A stretch of 64,000 bases of DNA from Geminicoccus harenae (GTDB lineage: Bacteria > Pseudomonadota > Alphaproteobacteria > Geminicoccales > Geminicoccaceae). The notes under the pieces are model-generated. The model was not told where the DNA came from, did no database searches, and saw only the letters and a list, made by a program, of their open reading frames with translations. This document shows positions 19,443 to 28,317 of this stretch, in pieces (the first letter of the stretch is position 1; the number at the start of each line of letters is the position of its first letter). The stretch spans positions 186,001-250,000 of the forward strand of contig NZ_JABGCL010000001.1 in NCBI RefSeq assembly GCF_019800005.1, in the 5' to 3' direction. Position numbers and translations under genes: made by a program.

Positions 19443-19535
19443 GATGGTCCTTCGACGAGAGGGGCTCGCAGCGCAGCTAGGGCGGCGCGGGATCACCGGC
19501 AACACCGCCTGCCGCAAAGCCGACCTGCAGGCACC

Positions 19536-21251
19536 TCATCCACCGCCTGCCAGGGAGGGTGCTTGGAGGAAGCGGAAGTCGCAGCCCTCGTCGGCCTGGA
19601 GGATCTGCTCCTGATAGAGCCGGTCATAGCCGCGCGCCACCGGCCTGGAAGCGGCCGGTGCCGACTGGCGGCGCCGTTCCAGCTCCTCCTCGGGCACCAG
19701 CAGCTCCAGGCGGCGCTCGGCCACCGACAGCCTGATCCGGTCGCCGTCGCGCACGAGGCCCAGCGGCCCGCCCGATGCGGCATCCGGCGTGACATGCAGC
19801 ACGATCGTGCCGAACGCGGTGCCGCTCATCCGCGCATCCGAGATCCGGACCATGTCCTTCACCCCCGCGCGCGCCAGCCTGGTCGGGATCGGCAGGTAGC
19901 CCGCCTCCGGCATGGCCGCCTCGCTGGTGGGGCCGGCATGCTGCAGCACCAAAAAGTCGTCCGGCTGGACGTCGAGCGCCGGATCGTCGATCCGCTGGGC
20001 GAGGTCGGCCAGCGAGGTGAACACCACCGCGCGGCCGGTGCGCTCGAACAGCGTGGGATCGGCCGCCGAGCGCTTCAGGATGGCACCGCGCGGGGCGAGG
20101 TTGCCGAACAGGGTGACCAGACCACCCTGCGGGGTCACCGGCTCGGTGCGGGCGCGGATCACGCTCCGGTCGACCCATGAAGGTGCTTGCTCGATCCGCT
20201 CGCCGATCGTCTCGCCGGTGACGGTGGGACAGTCCAGGTGCAGGAGGTCGCGCAGTTCCGCCAGCAGCGCCGGCACGCCGCCGGCCGCATCCAGATCCTC
20301 CATGTAGTGCTGGCCGCTGGGCTTCAGGTCGATCAGCACGGGCGTGGTGTCGCTGAGCTGGTTCAGCCGGTCGAGGTCGATGCGGATGCCGACCCGCCCG
20401 GCGATCGCGGTCAGGTGGATGATGCCGTTGGTGGAGCCGCCGATCGCGAGCAGGACGCGCAGCGCGTTCTCGACCGAGCGCTCGGTGACGATCTTCGCCG
20501 GGGTGAGGTCGGAGCCGATCAGGCCGGCGGCGATCCTGCCGGTCTCCTCGCCGATCCGCAGGCGCTCGGCATCCACCGCCGGCACGGCCGCCGAGCCCGC
20601 CGGCATCATGCCCAGCACCTCGGCGATGATCGCCATGGTGCTGGCCGTGCCCATCACCGCGCAGGTCCCGGCCGTGGTGGCGAGCCGGCCTTCCACCTGC
20701 CGGATGTCGTCGTCGCCGACTTCGCCCGCCCGGTAGCGCCCCCAGAACCGCCGGCAGTCGGTACACGCGCCCAGGCGCTCGCCGCGATAGCGGCTGGTCG
20801 ACATCGGGCCTGCCACGAGCTGGACCGCCGGCAGCCCTGCCGAGACCGCACCCATGAGTTGGGCCGGCACGGTCTTGTCGCAGCCGCCCACCAGCACCAC
20901 CGCGTCCATCGGCTGGGCGCGGATCATCTCCTCGGTGTCCATCGACATCAGGTTGCGGAATTTCAGGCTGGTCGGGCTGAGGAATACCTCGCCGAGCGAG
21001 ACGGTCGGGAAGACCAGCGGCAGGGCACCTGCCGCCAGCACCCCGCGCTTGACCGCCTCGATCAGCTCCGGGAAGTGCCGGTGGCAGTTGTTGAAGCCGC
21101 TGCGCGTATCCGCGATGCCGACGATCGGCCGGTCCAGCATCTCCCGGCTGTAGCCCATGGAGCTGGCGAACGAGCGGCGCAGGTAGCGGCTGAACGCGCG
21201 GTCCCCATAGTTGGTCAGCCCCCGGCCGAGACCCTCGCTCTTGTCCTTCAT
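19536..21251 (-). CDS. IlvD/Edd-family dehydratase, probably for a sugar acid
   Basis: 571 aa. Iron-sulphur dehydratase family: GGCDKTVPAQLMGAVSAGLP, CTDCRRFWGRYRAGEVGDDD, TAGTCAVMGTASTMAIIAE (three Cys for the cluster), and RISDARMSGTAFGTIVLH at the C-terminus. The TDCRRFWGRYRAGE version is typical of the L-arabinonate/D-xylonate dehydratase branch rather than of true dihydroxy-acid dehydratase, so I do not call it ilvD. ATG 21251 has GGAG 8 bases upstream; the 766-aa open frame beyond it runs antisense through the next gene. Divergent from the phosphotransacetylase-like gene. Confidence 0.9.
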   Translation of the reverse strand: MKDKSEGLGRGLTNYGDRAFSRYLRRSFASSMGYSREMLDRPIVGIADTRSGFNNCHRHFPELIEAVKRGVLAAGALPLVFPTVSLGEVFLSPTSLKFRNLMSMDTEEMIRAQPMDAVVLVGGCDKTVPAQLMGAVSAGLPAVQLVAGPMSTSRYRGERLGACTDCRRFWGRYRAGEVGDDDIRQVEGRLATTAGTCAVMGTASTMAIIAEVLGMMPAGSAAVPAVDAERLRIGEETGRIAAGLIGSDLTPAKIVTERSVENALRVLLAIGGSTNGIIHLTAIAGRVGIRIDLDRLNQLSDTTPVLIDLKPSGQHYMEDLDAAGGVPALLAELRDLLHLDCPTVTGETIGERIEQAPSWVDRSVIRARTEPVTPQGGLVTLFGNLAPRGAILKRSAADPTLFERTGRAVVFTSLADLAQRIDDPALDVQPDDFLVLQHAGPTSEAAMPEAGYLPIPTRLARAGVKDMVRISDARMSGTAFGTIVLHVTPDAASGGPLGLVRDGDRIRLSVAERRLELLVPEEELERRRQSAPAASRPVARGYDRLYQEQILQADEGCDFRFLQAPSLAGGG

Positions 21252-21426
21252 CCAGACCGCTCCAGCTGCCGATCGCGTCGGCCGGCGCCCCGACCCGCAT
21301 TTCCTCGCGGCAGAGCATGCCCGATCGGGGCGGCGCCGCACAGGCGGCTGCCAGCGGCCGGCAAATCCCCTAGGCTGCGGGGCAGTGCGTGCGGCACGCC
21401 GCAGCGGCGACGGCGAAGGGAATCCC

Positions 21427-22383
21427 ATGGAGGCGGTGCAGGTGGCCGAGAACCGGCATGAGAAATACGAGCGGCTGATCGAGGCCACCCAGGCGATTCC
21501 CTCGATTGTCTGCGCGGTGGCGCACCCCTGCGACGCCAGCTCGCTCACAGGTGCGGTGGAAGCCGCGGAAGCCGGGATCATCGTGCCGATCCTGGTGGGG
21601 CCGCAGGCGAAGATCCGCGCGGTGGCCGAGCAGGCCGGGCTCGACATCACCGCCTTCGAGCTGGTCAACACCCCGCACAGCCATGCCGCAGCGGCCAGGG
21701 CGGTGGAACTGGTGCGCGAGGGGCGGACGCAGCTCCTGATGAAGGGCAGCCTCCATACCGACGAGCTGATGGCCGAGGTGGTGCGCAAGGAGGGCGGGCT
21801 GCGCACCGAGCGGCGGGTCAGCCACGTCTTCATCATGGACGTGCCGAGCTACCCGGAGCCCTTGTTCATCACCGATGCGGCGATCAACATCTTCCCGGAC
21901 CTGGAAACCAAGGCCGACATCGTCCGCAACGTGATCGACCTGCACCAGGGCCTGGGCCTGGGGGCGCCCAGGGTCGCGATCGTCTCGGCGGTGGAGACGA
22001 TCAACCCGAAGATCCCGAGCACGATCGAGGCGGCGGCCTTGTGCAAGATGGCCGAGCGCGGCCAGATCGTAGGCGGGCTCCTGGACGGGCCGCTGGCGCT
22101 GGACAACGCGATCAGCCCGGAGGCGGCGACGATCAAGGGGATCGGCGGCCAGGTCGCGGGCCGCGCCCAGGTGCTGGTGGTCCCGGACCTGGAGGCCGGC
22201 AACATGCTGGCCAAGAACCTGTCCTTTCTGGCGGGTGCCGATGCCGCGGGCGTGGTGGTGGGGGCGCGCGTGCCGATCATCCTGACCAGCCGCGCCGACA
22301 ATGTCCGCACCCGCATGGCGTCCTGCGCGGTAGCGGCCCTGTTCGCCCATCATCTGGCACAGACGCGGCCGGTCGCGCGTTGA
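21427..22383 (+). CDS. Phosphate acetyl/butyryltransferase-family protein
   Basis: 318 aa, the size of the single-domain Pta/Ptb enzymes that interconvert acyl-CoA and acyl-phosphate. Family landmarks: EAAEAGIIVPILVGPQAKIR, LLMKGSLHTDELMAEVVRK, IVGGLLDGPLALDNAIS and the C-terminal GVVVGARVPIILTSRADN. AAGGGA precedes the ATG at 21427. No acetate kinase is adjacent. Relatives are often annotated as bifunctional enoyl-CoA hydratase/phosphate acetyltransferase, but no hydratase domain is present here. Convergent with the FAD-oxidase gene, with 10 bp between stops. Confidence 0.88.
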   Translation: MEAVQVAENRHEKYERLIEATQAIPSIVCAVAHPCDASSLTGAVEAAEAGIIVPILVGPQAKIRAVAEQAGLDITAFELVNTPHSHAAAARAVELVREGRTQLLMKGSLHTDELMAEVVRKEGGLRTERRVSHVFIMDVPSYPEPLFITDAAINIFPDLETKADIVRNVIDLHQGLGLGAPRVAIVSAVETINPKIPSTIEAAALCKMAERGQIVGGLLDGPLALDNAISPEAATIKGIGGQVAGRAQVLVVPDLEAGNMLAKNLSFLAGADAAGVVVGARVPIILTSRADNVRTRMASCAVAALFAHHLAQTRPVAR

Positions 22384-22393
22384 GGCCGGCCGG

Positions 22394-24137
22394 TCAGCCG
22401 GCTGCCTGTATTCCATGGTGGATGGTGAACATGCCATCAGGATCGTAGCGGCGCTTGATCTCGGTCAGCCTGGCATGGTTGGCGCCCCAGAAAGCCTGCT
22501 GCCAGTCCGGCTCGAAGAAGTCGCTCTCCGCCAGATAGCTGCCTCCGGTCGGGATCCGCTCCTTCAGGGCGGCCATGGCTGCGCGCACCCGTGCCGCATC
22601 CTGCCGTGCCCGCGCCACGTCCGGCTCGTGGCCGGGGATTCCCGGATAGGCGGGCGGACCCTCGGCACCGCAGATCACCAGCGCGAAGGCATGGCGCACG
22701 GCGGGGTTCATCGCCGTTGCGGCGGCGCTTTCGACGCTCGCGGGACTGCCGGCCAGCCCCTTGTTCGTGTGCAGCGACAGGCTCCATTGCCGGCTCGCGG
22801 CGAACAGGGCATCTGCCAGAGCGTCACGCCGCTCCACGGCGAGCAGGTCCGCGCCGAGCCAGGCGGACTGGTAGGCATGCAGGATCTGTCCGGCCTCTTC
22901 CCGGTTGCCCGCCCAGAAGATGCGCTCCGGTGGCGCTCCCGGCCGGTCGTCACCGAGCACCACGCCGGGCAGGGTGCGCAGAAAGGCGGGATCCCAGTAG
23001 CTGCGCGCCGGTACCGCCAGGATGGTCGGCTCCGCCGGGAACCTGAAGGCTTCCGGCTCGGCGCGCAGTCTTGCCCAGAACGGTGCCCAGACCCGTTCCG
23101 CCGCCGCCTGGCTCAGGCCCTGGAGCGACATGGACAGAGCCAGGACGTTGCCGGGGCGCAGGACGATCTGCTCGCCCCAATGCGGATCGAGCAGGTTCTC
23201 GGCATAGAAGGTCAGCATCTCGGCGATCAGCCGCCGAAACGCGGTCGGCGAGCTGGCGCGGACCTCGGCGAACACCGCGCCCAGCGTGGGCGGCAGGTCG
23301 TGGGTTGCCAGCGTCAGCCGGGTGACCACGCCGAACGTACCGCCGCCACCGCCCTTGAGCGCGAACAGGAGGTCGGGCTCCTGGGTGGCGTTGACGGTCC
23401 GCACCCTGCTGTCGGCCGTCACGATCTCGGCCGCCAGCAGGCTGGCGGCAGCCGTGCCGAACGCCTTGGAGAAGCTGCCGAAGCCGCCGCTCTGCACGAG
23501 GCCGGCGACACCGACGGTCAGGTAGCCGCCGCCTTGCACATAGCGCCCACCCCGGACACAGACCTCCCGGTACACCTCGCCCCACAGGGCCCCCGCCTCG
23601 ACCGTTACCGCCGGTACCGGCGCGGCCTCGCTGCCGGTCGGCACGAAGGCGTCGTGCAGCGTGATGGCGCGCATCTGCCGGGTCCAGACCAGCAGGGAGC
23701 CGGCTGCGTTGGAGCCGCCCTGGTAGCTGTGGCCGCCGCCCTTGACGACGAGCCGCAGCCGGTGCCGGCGCGCGAAGCGGATCGCGGCCGCGACATCCCC
23801 GGCCGAGCGCGCGGCCAGGACGGCGCCGGCCGGCTCCATCGTCCAGGCGTCCACCCAGCCGAACGTCTGGGTCAGGCCGGGATGGTCACCCAGGAAGTAG
23901 GGGTTCCTGACCGCGGCGAAGAAGTCGGCACAGGCATCAGGATCCTGCCGGCAGTCGCCGATGGGCCATGAGACCGGCTGGAGCCGATCCCCCACCTTGC
24001 CGGGCGAGCTCGGCCCAGTCGGGCTGCAGGGCGGCCGCCTGGCCCGGCTGCGCGATCACCGGCGCCCCGGCGGCAGAGGGCGTTCCGGCTGCCGGCAGCA
24101 GCGCGGCGGGGGCCAGAAGCAGATCGCGTCGGTGCAT
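22394..24137 (-). CDS. Secreted FAD-linked oxidoreductase (BBE type), apparently frameshifted near its N-terminus
   Basis: The main frame (22394-23995, 533 codons) has the FAD_binding_4 motif VVKGGGHSYQGGSNAAG, whose His can carry 8-alpha-linked FAD, then QGGGYLTVGVAGLVQSGGFG and a C-terminal BBE segment (LTEIKRRYDPDGMFTIHHG). No Cys stands at the second flavinylation site used by plant enzymes. Its only start is a GTG in mid-protein. In another frame, ATG 24137 (GGAG 8 bases upstream) opens a signal peptide, MHRRDLLLAPAALLPAAG, running to PDWAELARQG; removing one G from the G5 run at 23989-23993 joins the two frames. I annotate the joined gene; it is either a sequencing indel or a broken gene. 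Confidence 0.8.
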
Positions 24138-24318
24138 GGCTCACGCTCCACGAGCGGCCGAATGCGTCGTCAGGTCCGGGGAAGGTGATGCAGGGGCGGT
24201 GCCGTACGCAAGCCGGCCGGCAGGGAGGCGGCCACTTGCCCCTTTACAGTCAGGGCCGGTTGGCTGCATCTAAGCGCCCTGCCAGCGGCAAGCCTCGCCG
24301 CCTGCATTGGATGGATCG

Positions 24319-24420
24319 ATGATTTCTCGTCCGCAGGACCACGTCGCAATGCTGGGCTTCCCGCCCGCGGCGGCGCGTGTGCGGACGCTGCCGGGCCTGC
24401 TTCGACTTATCCGCCCCTGA
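24319..24420 (+). CDS. leuA leader peptide (33 codons, leucine-rich end)
   Basis: An ATG at 24319 (an internal ATG at 24349 is the alternative) opens a 33-codon frame ending TGA 24418-24420, whose tail reads TLPGLLRLIRP with four Leu codons in eight. GGATGGA precedes the first ATG. The stop codon is the 5' arm of a large hairpin, and leuA begins 78 bases further on. This is the layout of a transcription-attenuation leader, as known for leucine and isoleucine/valine operons in proteobacteria. A weak promoter-like TTTACA-N18-CATCTA lies at 24243-24272. Expression is not shown by the sequence alone. Confidence 0.68.
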   Translation: MISRPQDHVAMLGFPPAAARVRTLPGLLRLIRP

Positions 24421-24450
24421 GTGCGGCGCGTTTTTGCGCGCGTTCAGGGG
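24364..24450 (+). promoter_or_regulatory. leuA attenuator region: leader hairpin and strong hairpin overlapping leader stop
   Basis: First hairpin: CCC-GCGGCG (24364-24372) with CGCTGC-C-GGG (24386-24395), inside the leader coding region and just before its Leu cluster. Second: CCCCTGA (24414-24420) pairs with TCAGGGG (24444-24450), extended inwards through GCG/CGC and GCGCG-type pairs with one bulge to a T-rich loop (24431-24435), about 16 pairs. No U-run follows, so the second element may block or pause rather than terminate in the classical way. A ribosome stalled at the Leu codons would cover its 5' arm. Confidence 0.6.
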
Positions 24451-24498
24451 ATTTGTGATTCGTCGACCCATCATGCACGCTCATCAGGAAATCCTCCC

Positions 24499-26052
24499 AT
24501 GATCCCGACCCAGGACGGCGACAGCATCATCATCTTCGACACGACGCTGCGTGACGGCGAGCAGGCGCCCGGCTGCTCGATGGACGTCAGCGAGAAGCTG
24601 CGCGTGGCCGAAGTGCTCGAGCACATGGGTGTCGACGTCATCGAGGCCGGCTTCGCGATCGCCAGCGAAGGCGACTTCCAGTGCGTCAACGAGGTGTCCA
24701 AGCTCGTCAGCGAGAGCGTGGTCTGCTCGCTGGCCCGCGCCAACGCCGCCGACATCGATCGCGCCGCCGAGGCGCTGGAGCCGGCCAAGCGCAAGCGCAT
24801 CCACACCTTCATCGGCACCTCGCCGCTCCATCGCCAGTACCAGCTGAACCTGGACCAGGAGCAGGTCCACCAGCGGATCATCGACAGCGTGACCCGCGCG
24901 CGCCGCTACACCGACGATGTCGAGTGGAGTGCGATGGACGCGTCGCGCACCGAGAAGGACTATCTGTTCCGCTGCATCGAGACGGCGATCGCCTGCGGGG
25001 CCACCACGGTGAACATCCCGGACACGGTGGGCTACGCCTATCCCGAGGAGTTCGCGGAGCTGATCCGCGAGATCCGCTCCACGGTGCCGAACATCGACAA
25101 GGCGATCATCTCGGTCCACTGCCACAACGACCTGGGCCTGGCGGTCGCCAACAGCCTGCTCGCGGTGAAGGCCGGGGCCCGGCAGATCGAGTGCACCATC
25201 AACGGCATCGGCGAGCGCGCGGGCAACGCCGCGCTGGAAGAGCTGGTGATGGCGGTACGCACCCGGCCGGACGTGCTGCCGTACAAGACCCGGGTGATCT
25301 CCCAGGACATCATGAAGGCCTCGCGCCTGATCTCGGCGATCACCGGCTTCTCGGTGCAGCCGAACAAGGCGATCGTCGGCGCCAACGCGTTCGCGCACGA
25401 GAGCGGCATCCACCAGGATGGCATGCTCAAGAACGCGCAGACCTACGAGATCATGCGGCCGGAAGATGTCGGCCTGCACCGCTCCAGCCTGGTCATGGGC
25501 AAGCATTCTGGCCGCCATGCCTTCAAGAAGAAGCTGGAGGAGCTGGGTTACCAGCTGGGTGACAATGCGCTGAACGAGGCGTTCGTCCGCTTCAAGGCGC
25601 TCGCCGACAAGAAGAAGGACATCTACGACGAGGACCTGGTGGCGCTCGTCGACGACGAGATCCAGACCGGTGAGCAGGCGATCAAGTTCAACCGGCTGCG
25701 CGTCATGTGCGGCTCGGACATCAAGCCGGAAGCCTCGATCGACATGGAGGTCGACGGCAAGCCGCTGACCTCGGTCTCGCTCGGTGACGGCCCGGTGGAC
25801 GCCACCTTCAAGGCGATCGAGCGGCTGGTGCCGCACAGTGCCAAGCTCCAGGTCTTCCAGATCAACGCCGTGACCGAGGGCACCGATGCCCAGGCGGTGG
25901 TGTCGGTGAAGCTCGAGGAGGACGGCAAGTCGGTGAACGGCCAGGCCTCCGACGTCGACATCATCGTGGCCTCGGCGCGCGCCTACATCTCCGCGCTGAA
26001 CAAGCTGATCACCAAGCGGCGTAAGACCGCGCCGGCGGCTCTCTCAGCCTAA
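24499..26052 (+). CDS. leuA: 2-isopropylmalate synthase
   Basis: 517 aa, class I LeuA length. It condenses 2-oxoisovalerate with acetyl-CoA, the first committed leucine step. Motifs: FDTTLRDGEQAPGCSM at the N-terminus (catalytic Arg, metal Asp), ISVHCHNDLGLAVAN (metal His residues), GANAFAHESGIHQDGMLKN and MGKHSGRHAFKKKLEELGY; residues after about 400 form the leucine-binding allosteric LeuA_dimer domain. ATG 24499 has AGGA 9 bases upstream; the open frame extends to 24421, but that part overlaps the leader hairpin. Downstream are two hairpins. Confidence 0.98.
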   Translation: MIPTQDGDSIIIFDTTLRDGEQAPGCSMDVSEKLRVAEVLEHMGVDVIEAGFAIASEGDFQCVNEVSKLVSESVVCSLARANAADIDRAAEALEPAKRKRIHTFIGTSPLHRQYQLNLDQEQVHQRIIDSVTRARRYTDDVEWSAMDASRTEKDYLFRCIETAIACGATTVNIPDTVGYAYPEEFAELIREIRSTVPNIDKAIISVHCHNDLGLAVANSLLAVKAGARQIECTINGIGERAGNAALEELVMAVRTRPDVLPYKTRVISQDIMKASRLISAITGFSVQPNKAIVGANAFAHESGIHQDGMLKNAQTYEIMRPEDVGLHRSSLVMGKHSGRHAFKKKLEELGYQLGDNALNEAFVRFKALADKKKDIYDEDLVALVDDEIQTGEQAIKFNRLRVMCGSDIKPEASIDMEVDGKPLTSVSLGDGPVDATFKAIERLVPHSAKLQVFQINAVTEGTDAQAVVSVKLEEDGKSVNGQASDVDIIVASARAYISALNKLITKRRKTAPAALSA

Positions 26053-26063
26053 ACCGCAGGCAC

Positions 26064-26109
26064 GTCTGGGCAATTTTCAGGCAGTCTGCCCAGACATCGG
26101 GCATTTTTT
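26064..26109 (+). terminator. Hairpin after leuA
   Basis: A perfect 9-bp stem GTCTGGGCA (26064-26072) / TGCCCAGAC (26087-26095) with a 14-base loop lies 11 bp after the leuA stop. A T6 run follows, but 8 bases beyond the stem (26104-26109), which is far for a canonical terminator. Confidence 0.6.
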
Positions 26110-26112
26110 CGG

Positions 26113-26148
26113 CCGGGCCGCAGCGTAGTGCGGCCTGGTCCCGTTTTT
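26113..26148 (+). terminator. Intrinsic terminator between leuA and the ECF operon
   Basis: A 10-bp stem (26113-26122 CCGGGCCGCA with 26129-26138 TGCGGCCTGG, one G-T pair), loop GCGTAG, then T5 at 26144-26148. It ends 41 bp before the ECF start codon. It may simply end leuA transcripts or act as a leader terminator for the ECF operon. Confidence 0.7.
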
Positions 26149-26189
26149 GCTGAAGGTTTGCGTCAAGAGGCCTCAACGGACGGACGGCG

Positions 26190-26756
26190 ATGGCGACGAC
26201 CTACACCAAGGAACAGAATACCCTCTTTCCCATCGTGCTGGCGTTGGTCGGTGCCGCGGCGACCGGGGTGCTGTGGGCCTATGCCAACCCGATCCAGCTC
26301 GTCCCGGGCGTGATCCAGTGGCGGATCTTCGCTTTCCTGCCCTGCCTGGTCGGCATCCTGCTGGGGCCCAGGAGCGGCTTCATCTGCGGCTATCTCGGCA
26401 CGGTGATCTGGTCGCTGCTGGCCGGCACCTTCATCCCGGCCCATTCGCTGATCATCGACGGCATCGCGGTGGGCCTGACCGGCTTCATCCCCGGCATGCT
26501 GTTCGACCCGGCCCGGACCAGCATGGGCCGCGGCGCCCTGGTCAGGATCGCCCTGGTCTGCCTCCTGGTCGGGCTCGGCATGGTCGTGGTGGTCTCGGCC
26601 AGCCTGGCCTATCTCGGCATCTTCCCGTTCCTGTGGGCGCTGACCTATCTGGGCCTGTCCGACGTGGTGCCGATGGTGATCGGCACGCCGCTTTTGGTGA
26701 TCCCCGCGCTCAAGATCCTCAAGAGCGCCCATCCGGGCGGCTTCACCCGCTTCTGA
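26190..26756 (+). CDS. ECF transporter S component (substrate-binding membrane protein)
   Basis: 188 aa with five or six membrane helices and an early loop IQWRIFAFLPCLVGILLGPR; pattern and size match the S components of energy-coupling-factor importers (PDB-type CbrT/QueT/ThiT superfamily). Directly followed by a fused double ATPase, an EcfT-like protein and a phosphoribosyltransferase, all in one run. The S component determines the ligand; the co-transcribed phosphoribosyltransferase suggests a free nucleobase or related ring, which is inference. Confidence 0.8.
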   Translation: MATTYTKEQNTLFPIVLALVGAAATGVLWAYANPIQLVPGVIQWRIFAFLPCLVGILLGPRSGFICGYLGTVIWSLLAGTFIPAHSLIIDGIAVGLTGFIPGMLFDPARTSMGRGALVRIALVCLLVGLGMVVVVSASLAYLGIFPFLWALTYLGLSDVVPMVIGTPLLVIPALKILKSAHPGGFTRF

Positions 26757-26793
26757 GCCCCATCTTCCCGACCATCTTCGACCTGGATCCAGC

Positions 26794-28317
26794 TTGCTTG
26801 CGATCGAAGACCTCGTCGTGGCCTATCAGGGCCAGGACGTCCTCCATGGCATATCCCTCCAGGTCGAGCCGGGCTGCGGTGCCCTGGTCTGCGGGGCAGG
26901 GGCCAGCGGCAAGTCGACCCTGCTCGCCACTGCCTGCGGTGTGGTCCCGCGCCTGGTCAACGCCGAGCGGGTGACCGGCCGGCTGCAACTGGGTGAGCGC
27001 GACTTCGCCGAGATCAAGCGGGCCGAGCTGTTCTCGCGGGTCGGGATCGTGTTCCAGAACCTGGACGACCAGCTCTTCGACCTGGAGGTCGAGGACGTGG
27101 TCGCAGCACCGCTGGAGAACCGGGGCGTGCCGCGCGCCGAGATCCGGGCACGGCTGGCGGAACTGTTCGAGGAACTGGCGATCCAGGACCTCGGCGGGCG
27201 GCGCGTCCTGACCCTGTCCGGCGGCGAGCGGCGCATGGCCGTGCTCGCCGGCGCGCTGGCCGCCCGGCCGGAGCTCCTGGTGCTGGACGAGCCCACCACC
27301 GGCCTCGACCCGGCGGCCCGGCTCCGCCTGGAGCGCAGCCTCTCGGCCGTGCGCGACCGCATCCCGCTGATCCTGGCGGCCGACCAGGACGCGGCGTCAC
27401 TGGCGGGCGCCATGGGGCGCATCCACCTGCTGCAGGCCGGGCAGCTCGCCGGGAGCTGGCCGACCGCGGAGGCACTGGCGCTGCGGACACCCTGGCTTGA
27501 GGCCGGCCTGCTGCCGCCCCGCCGGCAGGAGCGGCCGGTGCGGGCCGGTGCGGCGGCGGGCGGACGGGTCCTGCTGGCGGTGGAGGGGCTGCGTACCAGG
27601 CTGACCCGGCCGAACGGCGAGCCGGTCCTGCACGACGTCACCCTGGAGCTGCGCGCCGGCGAGGTGACGGGCCTGGTCGGGCGCAACGGTGCCGGCAAGT
27701 CGACCCTAATCCAGACGGTGCTGGGTCTGGCACCGCTCGCTGCGGGAAGGATCGTGATCGAGGGCGAGCCTGCCGAGCGCTGGACCGCCGCCCGCCGGGC
27801 GCGCCGGGTCGGCTACCTGCCGCAGAACATGCGCCGGATGCTGTTCAATCTCTCCGTGCTGGACGAGATCGCCTTCTCGGTGGGCGGCTCGACCGCGACC
27901 ATCGGCGATCCTGAGATACGCGCCAGGGCCGCCAGGGCACTGGCGCCGTTCGGCCTGGCCGACAAGGCGGAGGCCAGCCCGTTCGCCCTGTCGGCACGCG
28001 AGCAGGCCCTGCTGGGCCTGGCCTGCCTGGACGCGGCCGGCTGCGCCGTGGCAATCCTGGACGAGCCCTTGCTGGCCCGCGACCGGCAGGGCCGCGCCAT
28101 GCTCGACCTGTTCCTGCGCCGCTCGCACGAGGCCGGCCGGGCCGTGCTGCTGATCTCGCATGATCTGGAGCTGATCGACGATCTCTGCCCGCGCCTCCTG
28201 ATCCTGGCCGACGGCAGGATCGCGGCGGACGGGCCGACCGAGGGGGGCTGGGCATCGCCAGCCTTCCAGGCCCTGGGCTGGCCGGCACCCGAAGCGCCCT
28301 GGAGGATCGCATCGTGA
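26794..28317 (+). CDS. ECF transporter ATPase, two fused ABC domains
   Basis: 507 aa. Domain 1 (about 1-230): Walker A GAGASGKSTLL, signature TLSGGERRMAVLAG, Walker B LLVLDEPTTGLDP. Domain 2 (about 265-500): Walker A GRNGAGKSTLI, Walker B AILDEPLLARD, H-loop LISHDLEL, but its signature reads LSAREQALLGL instead of LSGGQ. The fused pair equals EcfA1-EcfA2 and powers the S/T membrane complex. Start is a TTG at 26794 (LLAIEDLVVAYQGQ); no better in-frame start was seen. Overlaps the T-component gene by 4 bp. Confidence 0.92.
   Translation: MLAIEDLVVAYQGQDVLHGISLQVEPGCGALVCGAGASGKSTLLATACGVVPRLVNAERVTGRLQLGERDFAEIKRAELFSRVGIVFQNLDDQLFDLEVEDVVAAPLENRGVPRAEIRARLAELFEELAIQDLGGRRVLTLSGGERRMAVLAGALAARPELLVLDEPTTGLDPAARLRLERSLSAVRDRIPLILAADQDAASLAGAMGRIHLLQAGQLAGSWPTAEALALRTPWLEAGLLPPRRQERPVRAGAAAGGRVLLAVEGLRTRLTRPNGEPVLHDVTLELRAGEVTGLVGRNGAGKSTLIQTVLGLAPLAAGRIVIEGEPAERWTAARRARRVGYLPQNMRRMLFNLSVLDEIAFSVGGSTATIGDPEIRARAARALAPFGLADKAEASPFALSAREQALLGLACLDAAGCAVAILDEPLLARDRQGRAMLDLFLRRSHEAGRAVLLISHDLELIDDLCPRLLILADGRIAADGPTEGGWASPAFQALGWPAPEAPWRIAS

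Noticed and set aside
19536..21251. Calling the dehydratase ilvD because ilvBHC and leuA are near
   Set aside because: The TDCRRFWGRYRAGE stretch fits the aldonate dehydratase branch better, and the gene is not in the ilv operon.
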